Shown here piece after piece: positions 34,776 to 43,380 of a stretch of 64,000 bases of DNA. This stretch comes from Hyphomicrobiales bacterium. Lineage in GTDB: Bacteria; Pseudomonadota; Alphaproteobacteria; Rhizobiales; Rhizobiaceae. The DNA lies in NCBI GenBank assembly GCA_900465665.1, contig UBJO01000004.1, positions 29,414 through 93,413 on the forward strand, read 5' to 3'. The stretch's first letter is position 1. Each line of letters begins with the position of its first letter. The position numbers and the translations under genes are program-made. The notes beneath the pieces were generated by a model. That model did not search any database and was not told the origin of the DNA. It saw only the letters and a list, made by a program, of their open reading frames with translations.

Positions 34776-35204
34776 TTATCTCCATCCCGCATTGGTGATC
34801 GTCTGATTGCATTCGTCGCTGACGCGCGGCTGCTTCTTGATCAGGCAGGCAAGCACGAAGCCGTCTCCCTTGATGCCGTTGCAGCTCTTCGACATGTCGC
34901 GCTGGCAGACGCGTTCATAGGCCGTCTGCGCCTGTTCGCGCGTCGTGATCGACTGGAAGACGGTGCCAAGCGAAGCCTTGCAGCTCGGCGAAACCTTGGC
35001 CGCGTTCTGCTGCAGGCAGTCGGCGATGCGGCCGCTGCCGAGGTTCAGTCCCTTGCACAGTTTCTGGATGTCGGTGCCGCAATCGCTCGCGAGCTTCGTC
35101 ACCGCATCCGCATAGCTCAAGGTCTGCGCCGACGCTCCCCAGGCAAGGCCCATGGAGACACACGCAACGGCCGTTATCAGAATCCCTCGTCTTGATCTTT
35201 TCAT
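34776..35204 (-). CDS. Secreted cysteine-rich repeat protein
   Basis: The 142-residue precursor starts with a signal peptide (RRGILITAVACVSMGLAWGASAQ). The mature part has eight regularly spaced Cys (CGTDIQKLC, CLQQNAAKVSPSC, CQRDMSKSC, CLIKKQPRVSDEC) in the style of the cysteine-rich-repeat family found in many rhizobial periplasmic proteins. The pairs should form disulfides. It is first in a two-gene unit with the OmpA-like gene, and a tandem-decamer motif lies 64-83 bp upstream. Confidence 0.8.
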   Translation of the reverse strand: MKRSRRGILITAVACVSMGLAWGASAQTLSYADAVTKLASDCGTDIQKLCKGLNLGSGRIADCLQQNAAKVSPSCKASLGTVFQSITTREQAQTAYERVCQRDMSKSCNGIKGDGFVLACLIKKQPRVSDECNQTITNAGWR

Positions 35205-35267
35205 CCTATCCGTCCCTGACTGGTCACATCGACGGGCGGGACGATGGCATGATGTCGCGCGAATGAA

Positions 35268-35287
35268 GCGTATATTACCGTAACGCA
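35268..35287 (-). promoter_or_regulatory. Tandem-decamer motif (copy a), upstream of the Cys-rich gene
   Basis: On the minus strand this reads TGCGTTACGG-TAATATACGC. It fits the TTACG core but is the weakest of the six copies. The position, 64-83 bp before the start at 35204, agrees with the others. Confidence 0.4.
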
Positions 35288-35399
35288 CATCGGCCTCGGC
35301 GGGCCGGAAATGGAGCCGTCACGTGATCGTAAGGAGGCCCGGATCGATCTCGACGGCCAGCATTTGAAGCCTTTTCCGGGCCATTCCGGGCCGCAGCCG

Positions 35400-35419
35400 T
35401 AACATACCGTATCTTACAG
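35400..35419 (+). promoter_or_regulatory. Tandem-decamer motif (copy b), upstream of 35498
   Basis: Reads TAACATACCG-TATCTTACAG, 79-98 bp before the ATG at 35498. The second decamer shares TATCTTAC with copy c. Confidence 0.45.
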
Positions 35420-35497
35420 CCACCCCCGCGTATCATACTGCCTTCGCTTCTCCATCCGCCCTATCATCTTATGAGGATGAACTTGGAGGACGTAGAG

Positions 35498-35965
35498 ATG
35501 ACATCGACGCAGACATCCGCACCCCATTCCATGGCCAGCGCCGAAGAACTGCGCAAACGCGCCCTTGAGCTCCAGATCGCCGAGATGGAGCGCGACGAGA
35601 AGATCAAGGCACGCGAGGCTGAGAAGCATGCCGAGTTCGTCGAGGACTTCTTCCGCAAGCATATCGACGAGAAGGAACGCGCGATGATCAAGCGCCTCGT
35701 CATGAAGGCCGCCGCGGACGGCAAGTACGAAGCGATGATCTACAGCTTCCCCTCGAGCTTCTGCGACGACGGCGGCCGCGCCATCAACAACAGCCTTCCA
35801 GGATGGCAGAAGACGCTTCAGGGCAAGGCGAAGGAGCTTCTCGACCTGTTCGAACAGCTTGCCAAGCCGCAGGGCTATGGCCTGAAGGCCATGATCATCG
35901 ACTTTCCAGGTGGCATGCCCGGCGATGTCGGCCTGTTCCTGACCTGGGAACCCCCGGTCAAATAA
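35498..35965 (+). CDS. Hypothetical soluble protein with a charged coiled N-terminus
   Basis: 155 residues. The first half (about 12-65) is a strongly charged helix (RALELQIAEMERDEKIKAREAEK); the rest is a compact alpha/beta domain ending GDVGLFLTWEPPVK. No signal peptide or known motif. The start is chosen at ATG 35498 with GGAGG upstream. Convergent with the DUF2950 gene and separated from it by a strong terminator. I recognise no family; the motif upstream places it in the putative local regulon. Confidence 0.7.
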   Translation: MTSTQTSAPHSMASAEELRKRALELQIAEMERDEKIKAREAEKHAEFVEDFFRKHIDEKERAMIKRLVMKAAADGKYEAMIYSFPSSFCDDGGRAINNSLPGWQKTLQGKAKELLDLFEQLAKPQGYGLKAMIIDFPGGMPGDVGLFLTWEPPVK

Positions 35966-36001
35966 AGCCCCGGGAGGGGCTGCGAGCACTCATCGATTTG
36001 A

Positions 36002-36034
36002 CGGGTGGCGGTTGTTTCTGACAACCGCCACCCG
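36002..36034. terminator. Bidirectional terminator between convergent genes
   Basis: A perfect 14-bp stem CGGGTGGCGGTTGT (36002-36015 with 36021-36034, loop TTCTG) sits midway between the stop codons at 35965 and 36048. Confidence 0.8.
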
Positions 36035-36047
36035 AATGCATTTCGGC

Positions 36048-36980
36048 CTATTCGGACACGACCGACCAGTTGTTGTCGGGATTGAAGGTCTTGATCGCTG
36101 CCGCCTTCTTCTCCGTCTCCGGCCCGAGATCGCGCTGGTAGATGACGCTCATGCCATTGGCGATGAATGTCTGCACACCCGTCACCCTGTACTTGACCGG
36201 CCAGGCGATCACCGCGAAGCCCGCCGTCATGTGACCGTTGACGATGTAGCTCTGCTTGCCGCCGAGCACGTTGTCGCCCTGCCCCGTCAATATCCGGTAG
36301 TGATATCCGAAGTAGCCCTCGCCGCGTTTGGCCTTGCCGAAGGCGGCGGTCTCGATCAGCGGACCTGCCGGGCTATCCTCGTCGCCGGGGCCTGCCTGCC
36401 AGTACAGACCGTCCCGCTTGCCGGGCGAACTGATCAGCTTCTGCGCATACTCGTAGATGCCAGAACCAGTCCGATCCTCCGAGGCATAGATGTGCTGGGC
36501 GATGACGAAGTTATGGATGGTCTCGATCGTCGCGAGCTCGTTTTCGCCGATGCGGCGGTTGACGATCTCCTCCAGTCCGGTGCGCGTGTCGAACGTCCAC
36601 TTGTCGTCAGCCCCCTTCGTCAACGGAAACGGCAGCGGCCAGAGCCTGTCGCCGATCTCGACGATCTTGCGCCCATCGAGATCCTCGAGTTTCATCAGCC
36701 GCGACGCACCCTCGCGGATCAGCGCGTAGCTGACCATGGCCGCGTTGTTGTCCTTGAGCTTGTCGGCCTTCAGCCCGAGCAGCTCCGCAAGCCCATTCAG
36801 ATCGTTCGCCGCCAGCACCGCCTTCAGCTTGTCGAGCGCCATGTCAGGCGTGTCGAAAGACGGTTGCGGCGCCTTGCCGATGAACTCCGAGAGGGCGGTC
36901 TGCGCCATAGACGAACTTGCGAACGTCAAGGGCAGGACCACGCCAACCAGCAAACGCATCAACTTCAGTCGCAATGCCAT
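36048..36980 (-). CDS. DUF2950-family periplasmic protein
   Basis: The 310-residue precursor has a signal peptide (KLMRLLVGVVLPLTFASSSMAQ). Its body matches DUF2950: RDGLYWQAGPGDEDSPAGPL, FGYHYRILTGQG and the late GFAVIAWPVKYRVTGVQTF segment. The function of the family is unknown; it is regularly found next to DUF3300 genes, as here (36-bp gap). The start is ATG 36980, with GGAGG five bases upstream. Confidence 0.88.
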   Translation of the reverse strand: MALRLKLMRLLVGVVLPLTFASSSMAQTALSEFIGKAPQPSFDTPDMALDKLKAVLAANDLNGLAELLGLKADKLKDNNAAMVSYALIREGASRLMKLEDLDGRKIVEIGDRLWPLPFPLTKGADDKWTFDTRTGLEEIVNRRIGENELATIETIHNFVIAQHIYASEDRTGSGIYEYAQKLISSPGKRDGLYWQAGPGDEDSPAGPLIETAAFGKAKRGEGYFGYHYRILTGQGDNVLGGKQSYIVNGHMTAGFAVIAWPVKYRVTGVQTFIANGMSVIYQRDLGPETEKKAAAIKTFNPDNNWSVVSE

Positions 36981-37016
36981 GGTTGCCTCCATTGGCTCTG
37001 GAAACCCGGTCAGATC

Positions 37017-38465
37017 CTATCGTCTTCCACCACCGCCACCGCCGCGCCGTGGCGGCGGACGCGAATGACCGCCACCGCCACGCCCGGCTCCACCGGCATA
37101 AGACCTGGGTGCCGGGCGGCTCTGCGCCCGCGGCGCACCGCGCTGACCGCCGCCCATGCTCTGGCCGCCACGTTGTGACGCAATGGCTTCGCGCCGGCCG
37201 GATGATTGCGGGTTGCCGAGCGCGTTGGGCTGCCGTGAACGGTTGTCCGGCCTCGCCGCCATCTTCGGCGCGCCGGAATTCTTCTTCACATTGCCCTTCG
37301 ATGGACGATTGGCCCCGGCATTGCCGGGACGCGCATCCGGACGAGACGCATTCGCAGGACGGTTCCCGGCATTCGGCCGGTCCGCCGGTCTGTTGGCGAT
37401 GCCCGGCTTGCCGTTGGCCTTCAGGCCGTTGACGGTTCCCTTGCGGATGTCGTCGGCGCGCGCGGCCGGGTTGCGCCCGCCTGCCCCCAAATCCGCCCGG
37501 CGGTCGCCGACCTGGTTTTTCAGCTGATTGCGCTTGTCGCCTTCGAGGCCGGATTTGATCGCCGTGCGATCCAGATTGGCGAACTGGCTCTTGTCGATGC
37601 TGAGCTTGCTGCGATCGACCTTCGTCCAGTCGACATCGTTCCACTTCACCTTGCCGTTGAAATTCCGGTCGTTGAAGCAATTGTTGCAGTCGATATCGAC
37701 ATCGCCGTTCCACCGGCCGCCCCAGACCCCCCAGTCGTCCCAGTTGACGATCGCCGCCCAGGCGACGCCGGTGACAGCACCCGCGAAGAACGCGGCGCCC
37801 GGATAATAGTAGTTGTCGTAAGAGCTTGGATAATAGGAGATCGGCTCGGCGGCGTAGCCGGGCTCGTAGAGCATCTGCGGCTCATATTGCGGGATGTAGA
37901 CCTTCTTAGGATCGGTCGGGCGGATCACCACGTTGTTGTTTTCGGTGACGACGGTCACCTTGTCGTCCGTCTTGATGATATTCTTCGCCACCGCCTCGTC
38001 GCGCAGCTGCTGGATGGCAACGAGCACATCCTTCTGCTGGTTGGTCAGCGCATCGCCGAGCTTTTGCGTCCAGTCGAGATCGTCGCTCATCATCTTCACG
38101 ATGTCGGGATAGTTCAGCAGCGAAATGACGCTGCCATCCCAATCATCCTTGGGCTTGAGATCGGCGTTCTTTTTCTTGGAGTCCAGGAAGCGTTGCGCCT
38201 CGATGATCTGCAGCGGGAAAAGCGACGCCGCCGAAATCGCGGCGACCAGCTCGTCCGGATAGAGCGCGATACGGGCGACCAGTACCTCCAGCTCATCTTC
38301 GGACAAGAGGTCGGCCGTGGCTGCAGGCGCGGCAGGCGCCGGCGCGGCAGCGGGAGCCGCCGCCGTTTGCGCGAACACGAAGGATGGCTCCTGCATGGAG
38401 ATGAGCGCCAGCGCCGTCAAACCAGTTGTCAGGCCAGCGGTTAGTCTGAACGATCTTGATTTCAT
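37017..38465 (-). CDS. DUF3300-family secreted protein with a Gly/Arg-rich tail
   Basis: The 482-residue precursor has a signal peptide ending near FVFAQ, a DUF3300 domain (LLSEDELEVLVARIALYPDELVAAISAASLFPLQI, WDGSVISLLNYPDIVKMM) and a Tyr-rich central segment (YYPSSYDNYYYPG). The basic, low-complexity C-terminus is rich in Arg, Asn, Gly and Pro and ends in RRGGGGGGRR. The tail could bind nucleic acid or polysaccharide. It forms a unit with DUF2950 and probably with the 96-residue gene upstream. The exact role of DUF3300 is not known. Confidence 0.88.
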   Translation of the reverse strand: MKSRSFRLTAGLTTGLTALALISMQEPSFVFAQTAAAPAAAPAPAAPAATADLLSEDELEVLVARIALYPDELVAAISAASLFPLQIIEAQRFLDSKKKNADLKPKDDWDGSVISLLNYPDIVKMMSDDLDWTQKLGDALTNQQKDVLVAIQQLRDEAVAKNIIKTDDKVTVVTENNNVVIRPTDPKKVYIPQYEPQMLYEPGYAAEPISYYPSSYDNYYYPGAAFFAGAVTGVAWAAIVNWDDWGVWGGRWNGDVDIDCNNCFNDRNFNGKVKWNDVDWTKVDRSKLSIDKSQFANLDRTAIKSGLEGDKRNQLKNQVGDRRADLGAGGRNPAARADDIRKGTVNGLKANGKPGIANRPADRPNAGNRPANASRPDARPGNAGANRPSKGNVKKNSGAPKMAARPDNRSRQPNALGNPQSSGRREAIASQRGGQSMGGGQRGAPRAQSRPAPRSYAGGAGRGGGGHSRPPPRRGGGGGGRR

Positions 38466-38543
38466 GACGCATCGACCTTTCCGTGCAAATGGCGATGAAT
38501 GCTGCTCTCGGCGCGCTCCGGGGTCCGGGCCACGTCCGGGCGC

Positions 38544-38834
38544 TCAGGAGCGCTTGAGCGATACGACGTTCGATTGCGACAGCGCCTCGCCGATTTCGCT
38601 GAGAAGCGCTTTCTCCAGTTCCTTGTATTCCTGCCGACGCGCCTCCCGTTCCGTGCGCGGAAGGTCGTCGAGGTGGGCCAGCGTCTCCAGGATCACCGCG
38701 AGGTCCTCGCACATGCTGCGGAACGTTTCGCTCACCTGGTAGAGATGCCGAACCCTCTTGGCCTTCTCAGGGAAATGGACCTCGGCGACGGCGAGAGCGG
38801 ACAGTCGCGGTACATTGCTTTCTCTCCAGCTCAT
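38544..38834 (-). CDS. Small helical hypothetical protein
   Basis: Ninety-six residues beginning MSWRESNVPRLSAL, largely alpha-helical and charged (SEIGEALSQSNVVSL near the end, REARRQEYKELEKALL in the middle). No signal peptide. The frame upstream to 38972 is not supported by a start site. It is the first gene of a likely unit with DUF3300 and DUF2950, and a tandem-decamer motif lies 71-90 bp upstream. Confidence 0.65.
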   Translation of the reverse strand: MSWRESNVPRLSALAVAEVHFPEKAKRVRHLYQVSETFRSMCEDLAVILETLAHLDDLPRTEREARRQEYKELEKALLSEIGEALSQSNVVSLKRS

Positions 38835-38904
38835 CGCACGCCCCCACCGCCGATCTCCCCCCAGGAAGACCAGCCGATTATAGGGCGGTTGAGCGCGGAC
38901 GCAG

Positions 38905-38924
38905 ACGTAAGATACGCGAAGATA
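38905..38924 (-). promoter_or_regulatory. Tandem-decamer motif (copy c), DUF3300 operon
   Basis: On the minus strand reads TATCTTCGCG-TATCTTACGT: two near-identical decamers, 71-90 bp upstream of the start at 38834. Confidence 0.55.
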
Positions 38925-39052
38925 CGCGGCATCCGCGATCCGTGCGGTTGACGATTGACGGACGCGGACCACGTCAAGTCGCGCGCCATGGTCGACGATC
39001 GGCGATGTCGCGCACGACAGCGAAGAGCCCCTCGCCCGTCCTCGATCCGATA

Positions 39053-39072
39053 GATGTTACGTGATGCTACGG
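39053..39072 (+). promoter_or_regulatory. Tandem-decamer motif (copy d), yiaW-like operon
   Basis: Reads GATGTTACGT-GATGCTACGG, 86-105 bp before the start at 39158. It differs from copy e, about 19 kb away, at only two of 20 positions. Confidence 0.6.
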
Positions 39073-39157
39073 GCATCGCCGTCCACGCAGGTCTATTGTT
39101 TTTGCGTATTCCCCGCACCCGCTGAGGTCGACCATTCGTTGTCGAAAGGCAAAAACC

Positions 39158-39511
39158 GTGTTCCTCGACTATTTCGCACTGGGCGTTCTGTTCTTCGTCG
39201 TGATCACGCTGTTCTACGCGGTGATCGCGATCCACGACATCCCGCACCTGATGGCAAAGGCCAGAAACCATCCGCATCAGGATGCGATCCATGTCGCGGG
39301 ATGGGTGAGCCTGTTCACCCTCCATGCCATCTGGCCGTTCCTTTTCATCTGGGCAACGATCTACCGCGAGGATCGCGGCTGGGGCATCCGCAGCGATGGA
39401 AAATTGTCGCCGGCGCAGGAAGCCAACGCTGAAATCGCACGCCTGCATGCCCGCATCGCGGAACTCGAAGGCCAGTCGGAAGGCCAGACATCGGAGAAGG
39501 AGAACGCCTGA
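39158..39511 (+). CDS. DUF3302 (YiaW-like) inner-membrane protein
   Basis: 117 residues with two hydrophobic helices (FLDYFALGVLFFVVITLFYAVIAIHDIPHL and a second near 47-68, WVSLFTLHAIWPFLFIWATIY) and a coiled, charged tail. This is the family of E. coli YiaW, which is normally paired with the HlyD-like YiaV, as here. The start is GTG with AAAGG upstream. Its stop overlaps the next ATG by one base (TGATG), so translation is coupled. It is first in an operon that appears to run through the AI-2E-family gene. Confidence 0.87.
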   Translation: MFLDYFALGVLFFVVITLFYAVIAIHDIPHLMAKARNHPHQDAIHVAGWVSLFTLHAIWPFLFIWATIYREDRGWGIRSDGKLSPAQEANAEIARLHARIAELEGQSEGQTSEKENA

Positions 39512-40668
39512 TGGACCTGCTTCTCATACTGACCTACGCGGCGCTCTGCTACGCGATCTTCAAGATCTTCCGCATCCCGGTGAACCAGTGGACGCTGGCC
39601 ACATCGGTTCTCGGCGGCATCTTCCTGATCGGGACGCTGTTGCTTTTGATGAGCTACAATCACCCCTACACCAGCGACGCCCGCATCTACTTCACTTCGG
39701 CGCCCGTCATCCCGACGGTCGGCGGCCAAGTAATCGAGGTGCCGGTAACGCCTAATGCACCGCTGAAAAAGGGCGACGTCCTCTTCCGCATCGATCCGCG
39801 CCCCTATCAGTTCACCGTCGACCAAAAGACGGCGGCGCTCGCCGAGGCAAAGCAGACGGTGCTGCAATTGAAAGCAGCACTCGACGCCGCCAACGCGGCC
39901 GTCACCGGCGCCGAAGCCTCCAGGGATCGTTCGCTGCAGGCCTTCGAGAAATTTCAGGCATCCAACGAAAACGCCAAGTCGAGCGGTCGTGGCGCCGTCT
40001 ACTCCGAACTCGAAGTCGAAAACCGCAGGGGCCTCTACCTGACGGCCGAGGCCGCGGTCGATACCGCCCGCGCCCAGGCCACGCAGGCAAAACTGGCTTA
40101 TGAATCGGAAATCAACGGCACCAACCCCACCGTTGCCCGCCTGCAGGCCGAACTTGCCAACGCTGAATACGAGCTCGATCAGACGACGGTCCGCGCCCCC
40201 AGCGACGGCTACGTCACCCAGGTCTTCCTGCGCCCTGGCATGATGGCAAACCCGCTGCCGCTGCGCCCGGTCATGGTCTTCATCGACAGCCAGGACCAGA
40301 TGCTGGGCGCCGCCTTCATCCAGAACTCGCTGCAACGCGTCAATGTCGGCGACGATGCCGAGGTGGCCTTCAAGGCGGTCCCAGGCAAGATCTTCAAGGC
40401 CCGCGTGCAGGGGATCATCGACGTGATGGCGCAAGGTCAGTTGCAGCCCTCCGGCGCGCTGATCGATCCGCAATCGCCCGAACGCGCAGCCCCCGGCCAG
40501 ACTATCGCCAGCATCGAGCTCCTTGAGAGCACCGAGGGCTACCAGCTACCCGGCGGTGTCGTCGCCGAGGTGGCCGTCTACACCCACCACTGGCACCACG
40601 TCGCGGTCCTGAGAAAGGTGCTGCTGCGGATGAGCAGCTGGATGAACTACGTCTTCCTTGAACACTGA
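39511..40668 (+). CDS. HlyD/EmrA-family membrane-fusion protein (YiaV-like)
   Basis: 385 residues: N-terminal membrane segments (residues 3-20 and 33-48), a biotinyl-lipoyl-like half (VIPTVGGQVIEVPVTPNAPLKKGDVLFRIDP), a long coiled-coil hairpin (about 95-220) and the second lipoyl half (TTVRAPSDGYVTQVFLRPG). It should form the periplasmic adaptor of an export or envelope system with the YiaW-like partner. No transporter of the usual MFS or ABC type is adjacent, which is also the case for YiaV in enterobacteria. Confidence 0.88.
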   Translation: MDLLLILTYAALCYAIFKIFRIPVNQWTLATSVLGGIFLIGTLLLLMSYNHPYTSDARIYFTSAPVIPTVGGQVIEVPVTPNAPLKKGDVLFRIDPRPYQFTVDQKTAALAEAKQTVLQLKAALDAANAAVTGAEASRDRSLQAFEKFQASNENAKSSGRGAVYSELEVENRRGLYLTAEAAVDTARAQATQAKLAYESEINGTNPTVARLQAELANAEYELDQTTVRAPSDGYVTQVFLRPGMMANPLPLRPVMVFIDSQDQMLGAAFIQNSLQRVNVGDDAEVAFKAVPGKIFKARVQGIIDVMAQGQLQPSGALIDPQSPERAAPGQTIASIELLESTEGYQLPGGVVAEVAVYTHHWHHVAVLRKVLLRMSSWMNYVFLEH

Positions 40669-40750
40669 GGGGAGAAGGCCGGTCCCGCTCTTGCGGGTGG
40701 GGCCGGCACGAACATGGGAATGCCGATGACGAAGTGATAAGGAGCCCACG

Positions 40751-42481
40751 GTGATAGGCAGTCTTCCGATGTTGCGAGGCCTGAGCGGTTTCAGCAGGGA
40801 TTGGCTGAAGAGCGATATCCCGGCCGGGCTGTCGATTGCAGCCGTTGGCCTGCCGAGCGCCATCGCCTATCCGGCCATTGCCGGCCTGCCGCCGGAAACG
40901 GGCATCTACGCCAGCATCGTCGCGCCGATCGCCTATGCGATCTTCGGACCCTCGCGGCTCCTTGTCGTCGGCCCGGATGCGGCCACCATGACCGTGCTTG
41001 CCGCGGCCATGGGCACGATCGTCGCCGCCTACCCCGCCGGCACGCCGGTCGATCGGGTCGCCATTGCGGCGGCACTCGCGCTTGGCGTCGGCATCTGCTG
41101 CATCGCCGCCAAGCTGCTGCGCCTCGGCGTTCTCGCAAGCTTCCTCTCGCGACCTATTCTCGTCGGCTTCTTCGCCGGCGTGTCTCTGTCGATCCTCGTC
41201 GGCCAGATCGGCCGTTTCACCGGCGTGAAGATCGAATCCGACGGGCTCGTCCCGCCGCTGGTCGAGATCGCTGGCAAGAGCGGCCTGATCCACTGGCCCT
41301 CGCTGCTTCTCGGCCTTGCGATGTTCGCGCTGCTGTGGCTCGTGCGTGCCTTCCAGCTCAAGATTCCAGGGCCGGTGCTGGTCGTCGTCCTCTCGGTGGT
41401 GCTCTCGGCCATCTTCGATTTTCAGGGGCGCGGCATCGCCGTCGTCGGCGATATCCCGAGCGGCCTGCCAAGCTTCTCGCTGCCCGCGCTCCACCAGATG
41501 CCACTCGACAAGATCATACTCGGCTCCGCCGCGATCTTTCTGGTGAGCTTCGGCGCGGGCATCGTGGCGGCCCGCAGCTTCGGCTCGCGCACCGGCGAAG
41601 AGGTCGATGCGAACCAGGAGCTGATAGGCCTCGGCGCGGCCAACATCGCGCCGGGGCTGTTCGGCTCGTTTCCGATCAGCGTTTCGGATTCCCGCACCGC
41701 GATCAACCTGTCGACCGGCGGCGTCTCGCAGGCGGCCGGCCTCGTCTCGGCGGCAACGCTGATCGCGGCCCTCGTCTTCCTGCACAGCGCGCTGCGCATC
41801 CTGCCCATTCCGGCGCTGGCCGCGATCCTCGCCATGGCGGCGATCAGCCTCATAGACGTCCACGAACTGCGCAAGATCTGGCGCATCAGCCGCATGGAGT
41901 TCATCTTCGCGCTGATCGCCATGTGGGGCGCCATCAGCTTCGGCGTGCTCAACGGCGTCATTGTCGCGGTGGCCGCAACGCTGGTCTATCTGCTGCGCGA
42001 GACGATGTTTCCGCGCGACGGCCTGCTCGGCCGCATCGAAGGCCGGCACGGCTTCTTCGACCTTGCCCGCCACCCCGAAGCGCGCCCTGTCGACGGCGCC
42101 GCCGTCTTCGCGGTGCAGGGCAGCATCCTCTTCTACAACGCCGATTACATCAGGAACCGCCTGACGTCAGTGGCGCGAAACCTGCCCGCCGAGACCCGCT
42201 GCCTCGTGCTCGATGCCAGCGCGATCACCCATATCGACAGCACGGGCGCCACCGCGCTCGAGGCCGTGGCCGAGATCCTCGCCAAGCGCAACGTCACCTT
42301 CGCCGTCGCCGATCTCAGCGAGGAGAGCCGCGGCATTCTGAGCCGCGCCGGCGTCATCAGGACGATCGGCCCGGACAACATCTTCAACGGCAGGGAAGAA
42401 GCGCTGCGCGCGCTGATCGGGAATTACGACCAGACAGTCACGACATCGGCAGGCACGACATCGGCAGGCAGCACGGTTTAA
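40751..42481 (+). CDS. SulP-family anion permease with STAS domain
   Basis: 576 residues: about ten to twelve membrane helices (roughly 25-400), beginning with the SulP block DIPAGLSIAAVGLPSAIAYPAIAGLPPETGIYAS, and a C-terminal STAS domain (about 445-560) with LVLDASAITHIDSTGATALEAV. Members carry sulfate, bicarbonate or dicarboxylates, usually by proton or sodium symport or anion exchange. The start is GTG with AAGGAG six bases upstream. It is 82 bp after the HlyD-like gene and 18 bp before ppk2. Confidence 0.9.
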   Translation: MIGSLPMLRGLSGFSRDWLKSDIPAGLSIAAVGLPSAIAYPAIAGLPPETGIYASIVAPIAYAIFGPSRLLVVGPDAATMTVLAAAMGTIVAAYPAGTPVDRVAIAAALALGVGICCIAAKLLRLGVLASFLSRPILVGFFAGVSLSILVGQIGRFTGVKIESDGLVPPLVEIAGKSGLIHWPSLLLGLAMFALLWLVRAFQLKIPGPVLVVVLSVVLSAIFDFQGRGIAVVGDIPSGLPSFSLPALHQMPLDKIILGSAAIFLVSFGAGIVAARSFGSRTGEEVDANQELIGLGAANIAPGLFGSFPISVSDSRTAINLSTGGVSQAAGLVSAATLIAALVFLHSALRILPIPALAAILAMAAISLIDVHELRKIWRISRMEFIFALIAMWGAISFGVLNGVIVAVAATLVYLLRETMFPRDGLLGRIEGRHGFFDLARHPEARPVDGAAVFAVQGSILFYNADYIRNRLTSVARNLPAETRCLVLDASAITHIDSTGATALEAVAEILAKRNVTFAVADLSEESRGILSRAGVIRTIGPDNIFNGREEALRALIGNYDQTVTTSAGTTSAGSTV

Positions 42482-42499
42482 GAGCACGGAGGGAGAACC

Positions 42500-43348
42500 A
42501 TGGACGAGATACTGGAAACCAAGGGGCACGACCCGGAGCCATCGGCAAAGTCCAACGGCAAGGACAAGAAGAAAAAGAAGGCGTGGGATTACGACAAGCA
42601 GATCGCCCGCCTGCAGGTGGAGCTGGCGCATCTCCAGGCGTGGGTCAAGAAATCCGGCGCCCGGGTGGTCATCGTCTTCGAAGGCCGCGACGCCGCCGGC
42701 AAGGGCGGCATGATCAAGCGCATCACCGAGAAGGTCAGCCCGCGCGTCTTTCGCGTCATCGCGCTGCCCGCCCCCACCGAACGCGAGAAATCGCAGATCT
42801 ACATGCAACGCTACATCAACTACCTGCCGGCCGCCGGCGAAGTCGTGATCTTCGATCGCAGCTGGTACAACCGCGCCGGTGTCGACCGCGTCATGGGGTT
42901 CTGCAGCGAGAAGAAGGTGCAGCGTTTCCTCGAGCTCGCGCCGCGTTTCGAGGCGGCGATCGTCGAGAGTGGCGTGACACTGCTCAAATACTTCCTGACC
43001 GTCAGCGAAGAGGAGCAGGAGCGCCGCTTCCGCCGCCGCATCGACGATCCGGTCCGGCAGTGGAAGCTGAGCCCGATGGACGTGGAGTCCTACCAGCGCT
43101 GGTGGGACTATACCCGCGCCTATGACGAGATGCTCCGGATGACCGACAGCAACCACGCCCCATGGTGGATCGTCCCCTCGGACGACAAGAAGCGCGCCCG
43201 GATCAACTGCATATCACACATTCTGCAGTCCATCCCCTACGAGCGCATCAAGTTCGAGGAGCCCGATCTCGGCAAGCGCCAGAAGCGGCCGTCGGACTTC
43301 ATCGAGGACGGCAGCGTTCGCCACGTCGTGCCCGACACGACGCAGTAA
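42500..43348 (+). CDS. ppk2: Polyphosphate kinase 2
   Basis: The 282-residue enzyme has the PPK2 core: Walker A-like FEGRDAAGKGG, the lid region with PTEREKSQIYMQRYI, and Walker B EVVIFDRSWYNRAGVDRVMG. A Lys-rich N-terminus (DKKKKKAWDYDKQ) precedes it. It uses polyphosphate to phosphorylate NDPs or NMPs, or makes polyphosphate; the single-domain length suggests class I (NDP phosphorylation). It is embedded in an operon with a SulP permease and an AI-2E-family protein, suggesting a stress/energy role. Confidence 0.93.
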   Translation: MDEILETKGHDPEPSAKSNGKDKKKKKAWDYDKQIARLQVELAHLQAWVKKSGARVVIVFEGRDAAGKGGMIKRITEKVSPRVFRVIALPAPTEREKSQIYMQRYINYLPAAGEVVIFDRSWYNRAGVDRVMGFCSEKKVQRFLELAPRFEAAIVESGVTLLKYFLTVSEEEQERRFRRRIDDPVRQWKLSPMDVESYQRWWDYTRAYDEMLRMTDSNHAPWWIVPSDDKKRARINCISHILQSIPYERIKFEEPDLGKRQKRPSDFIEDGSVRHVVPDTTQ

Positions 43349-43380
43349 CCAGACGCGCAAGGGGGCTCGCGGCGCGGGTT

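Larger units (their letters stand above)
38835..39157. other. Divergent promoter region between the DUF3300 and yiaW-like operons
   Basis: These 323 bases hold no gene but two copies of the tandem-decamer motif, one facing each way (38905-38924 leftward, 39053-39072 rightward). This arrangement suggests that the same regulator controls both divergent operons. Confidence 0.55.
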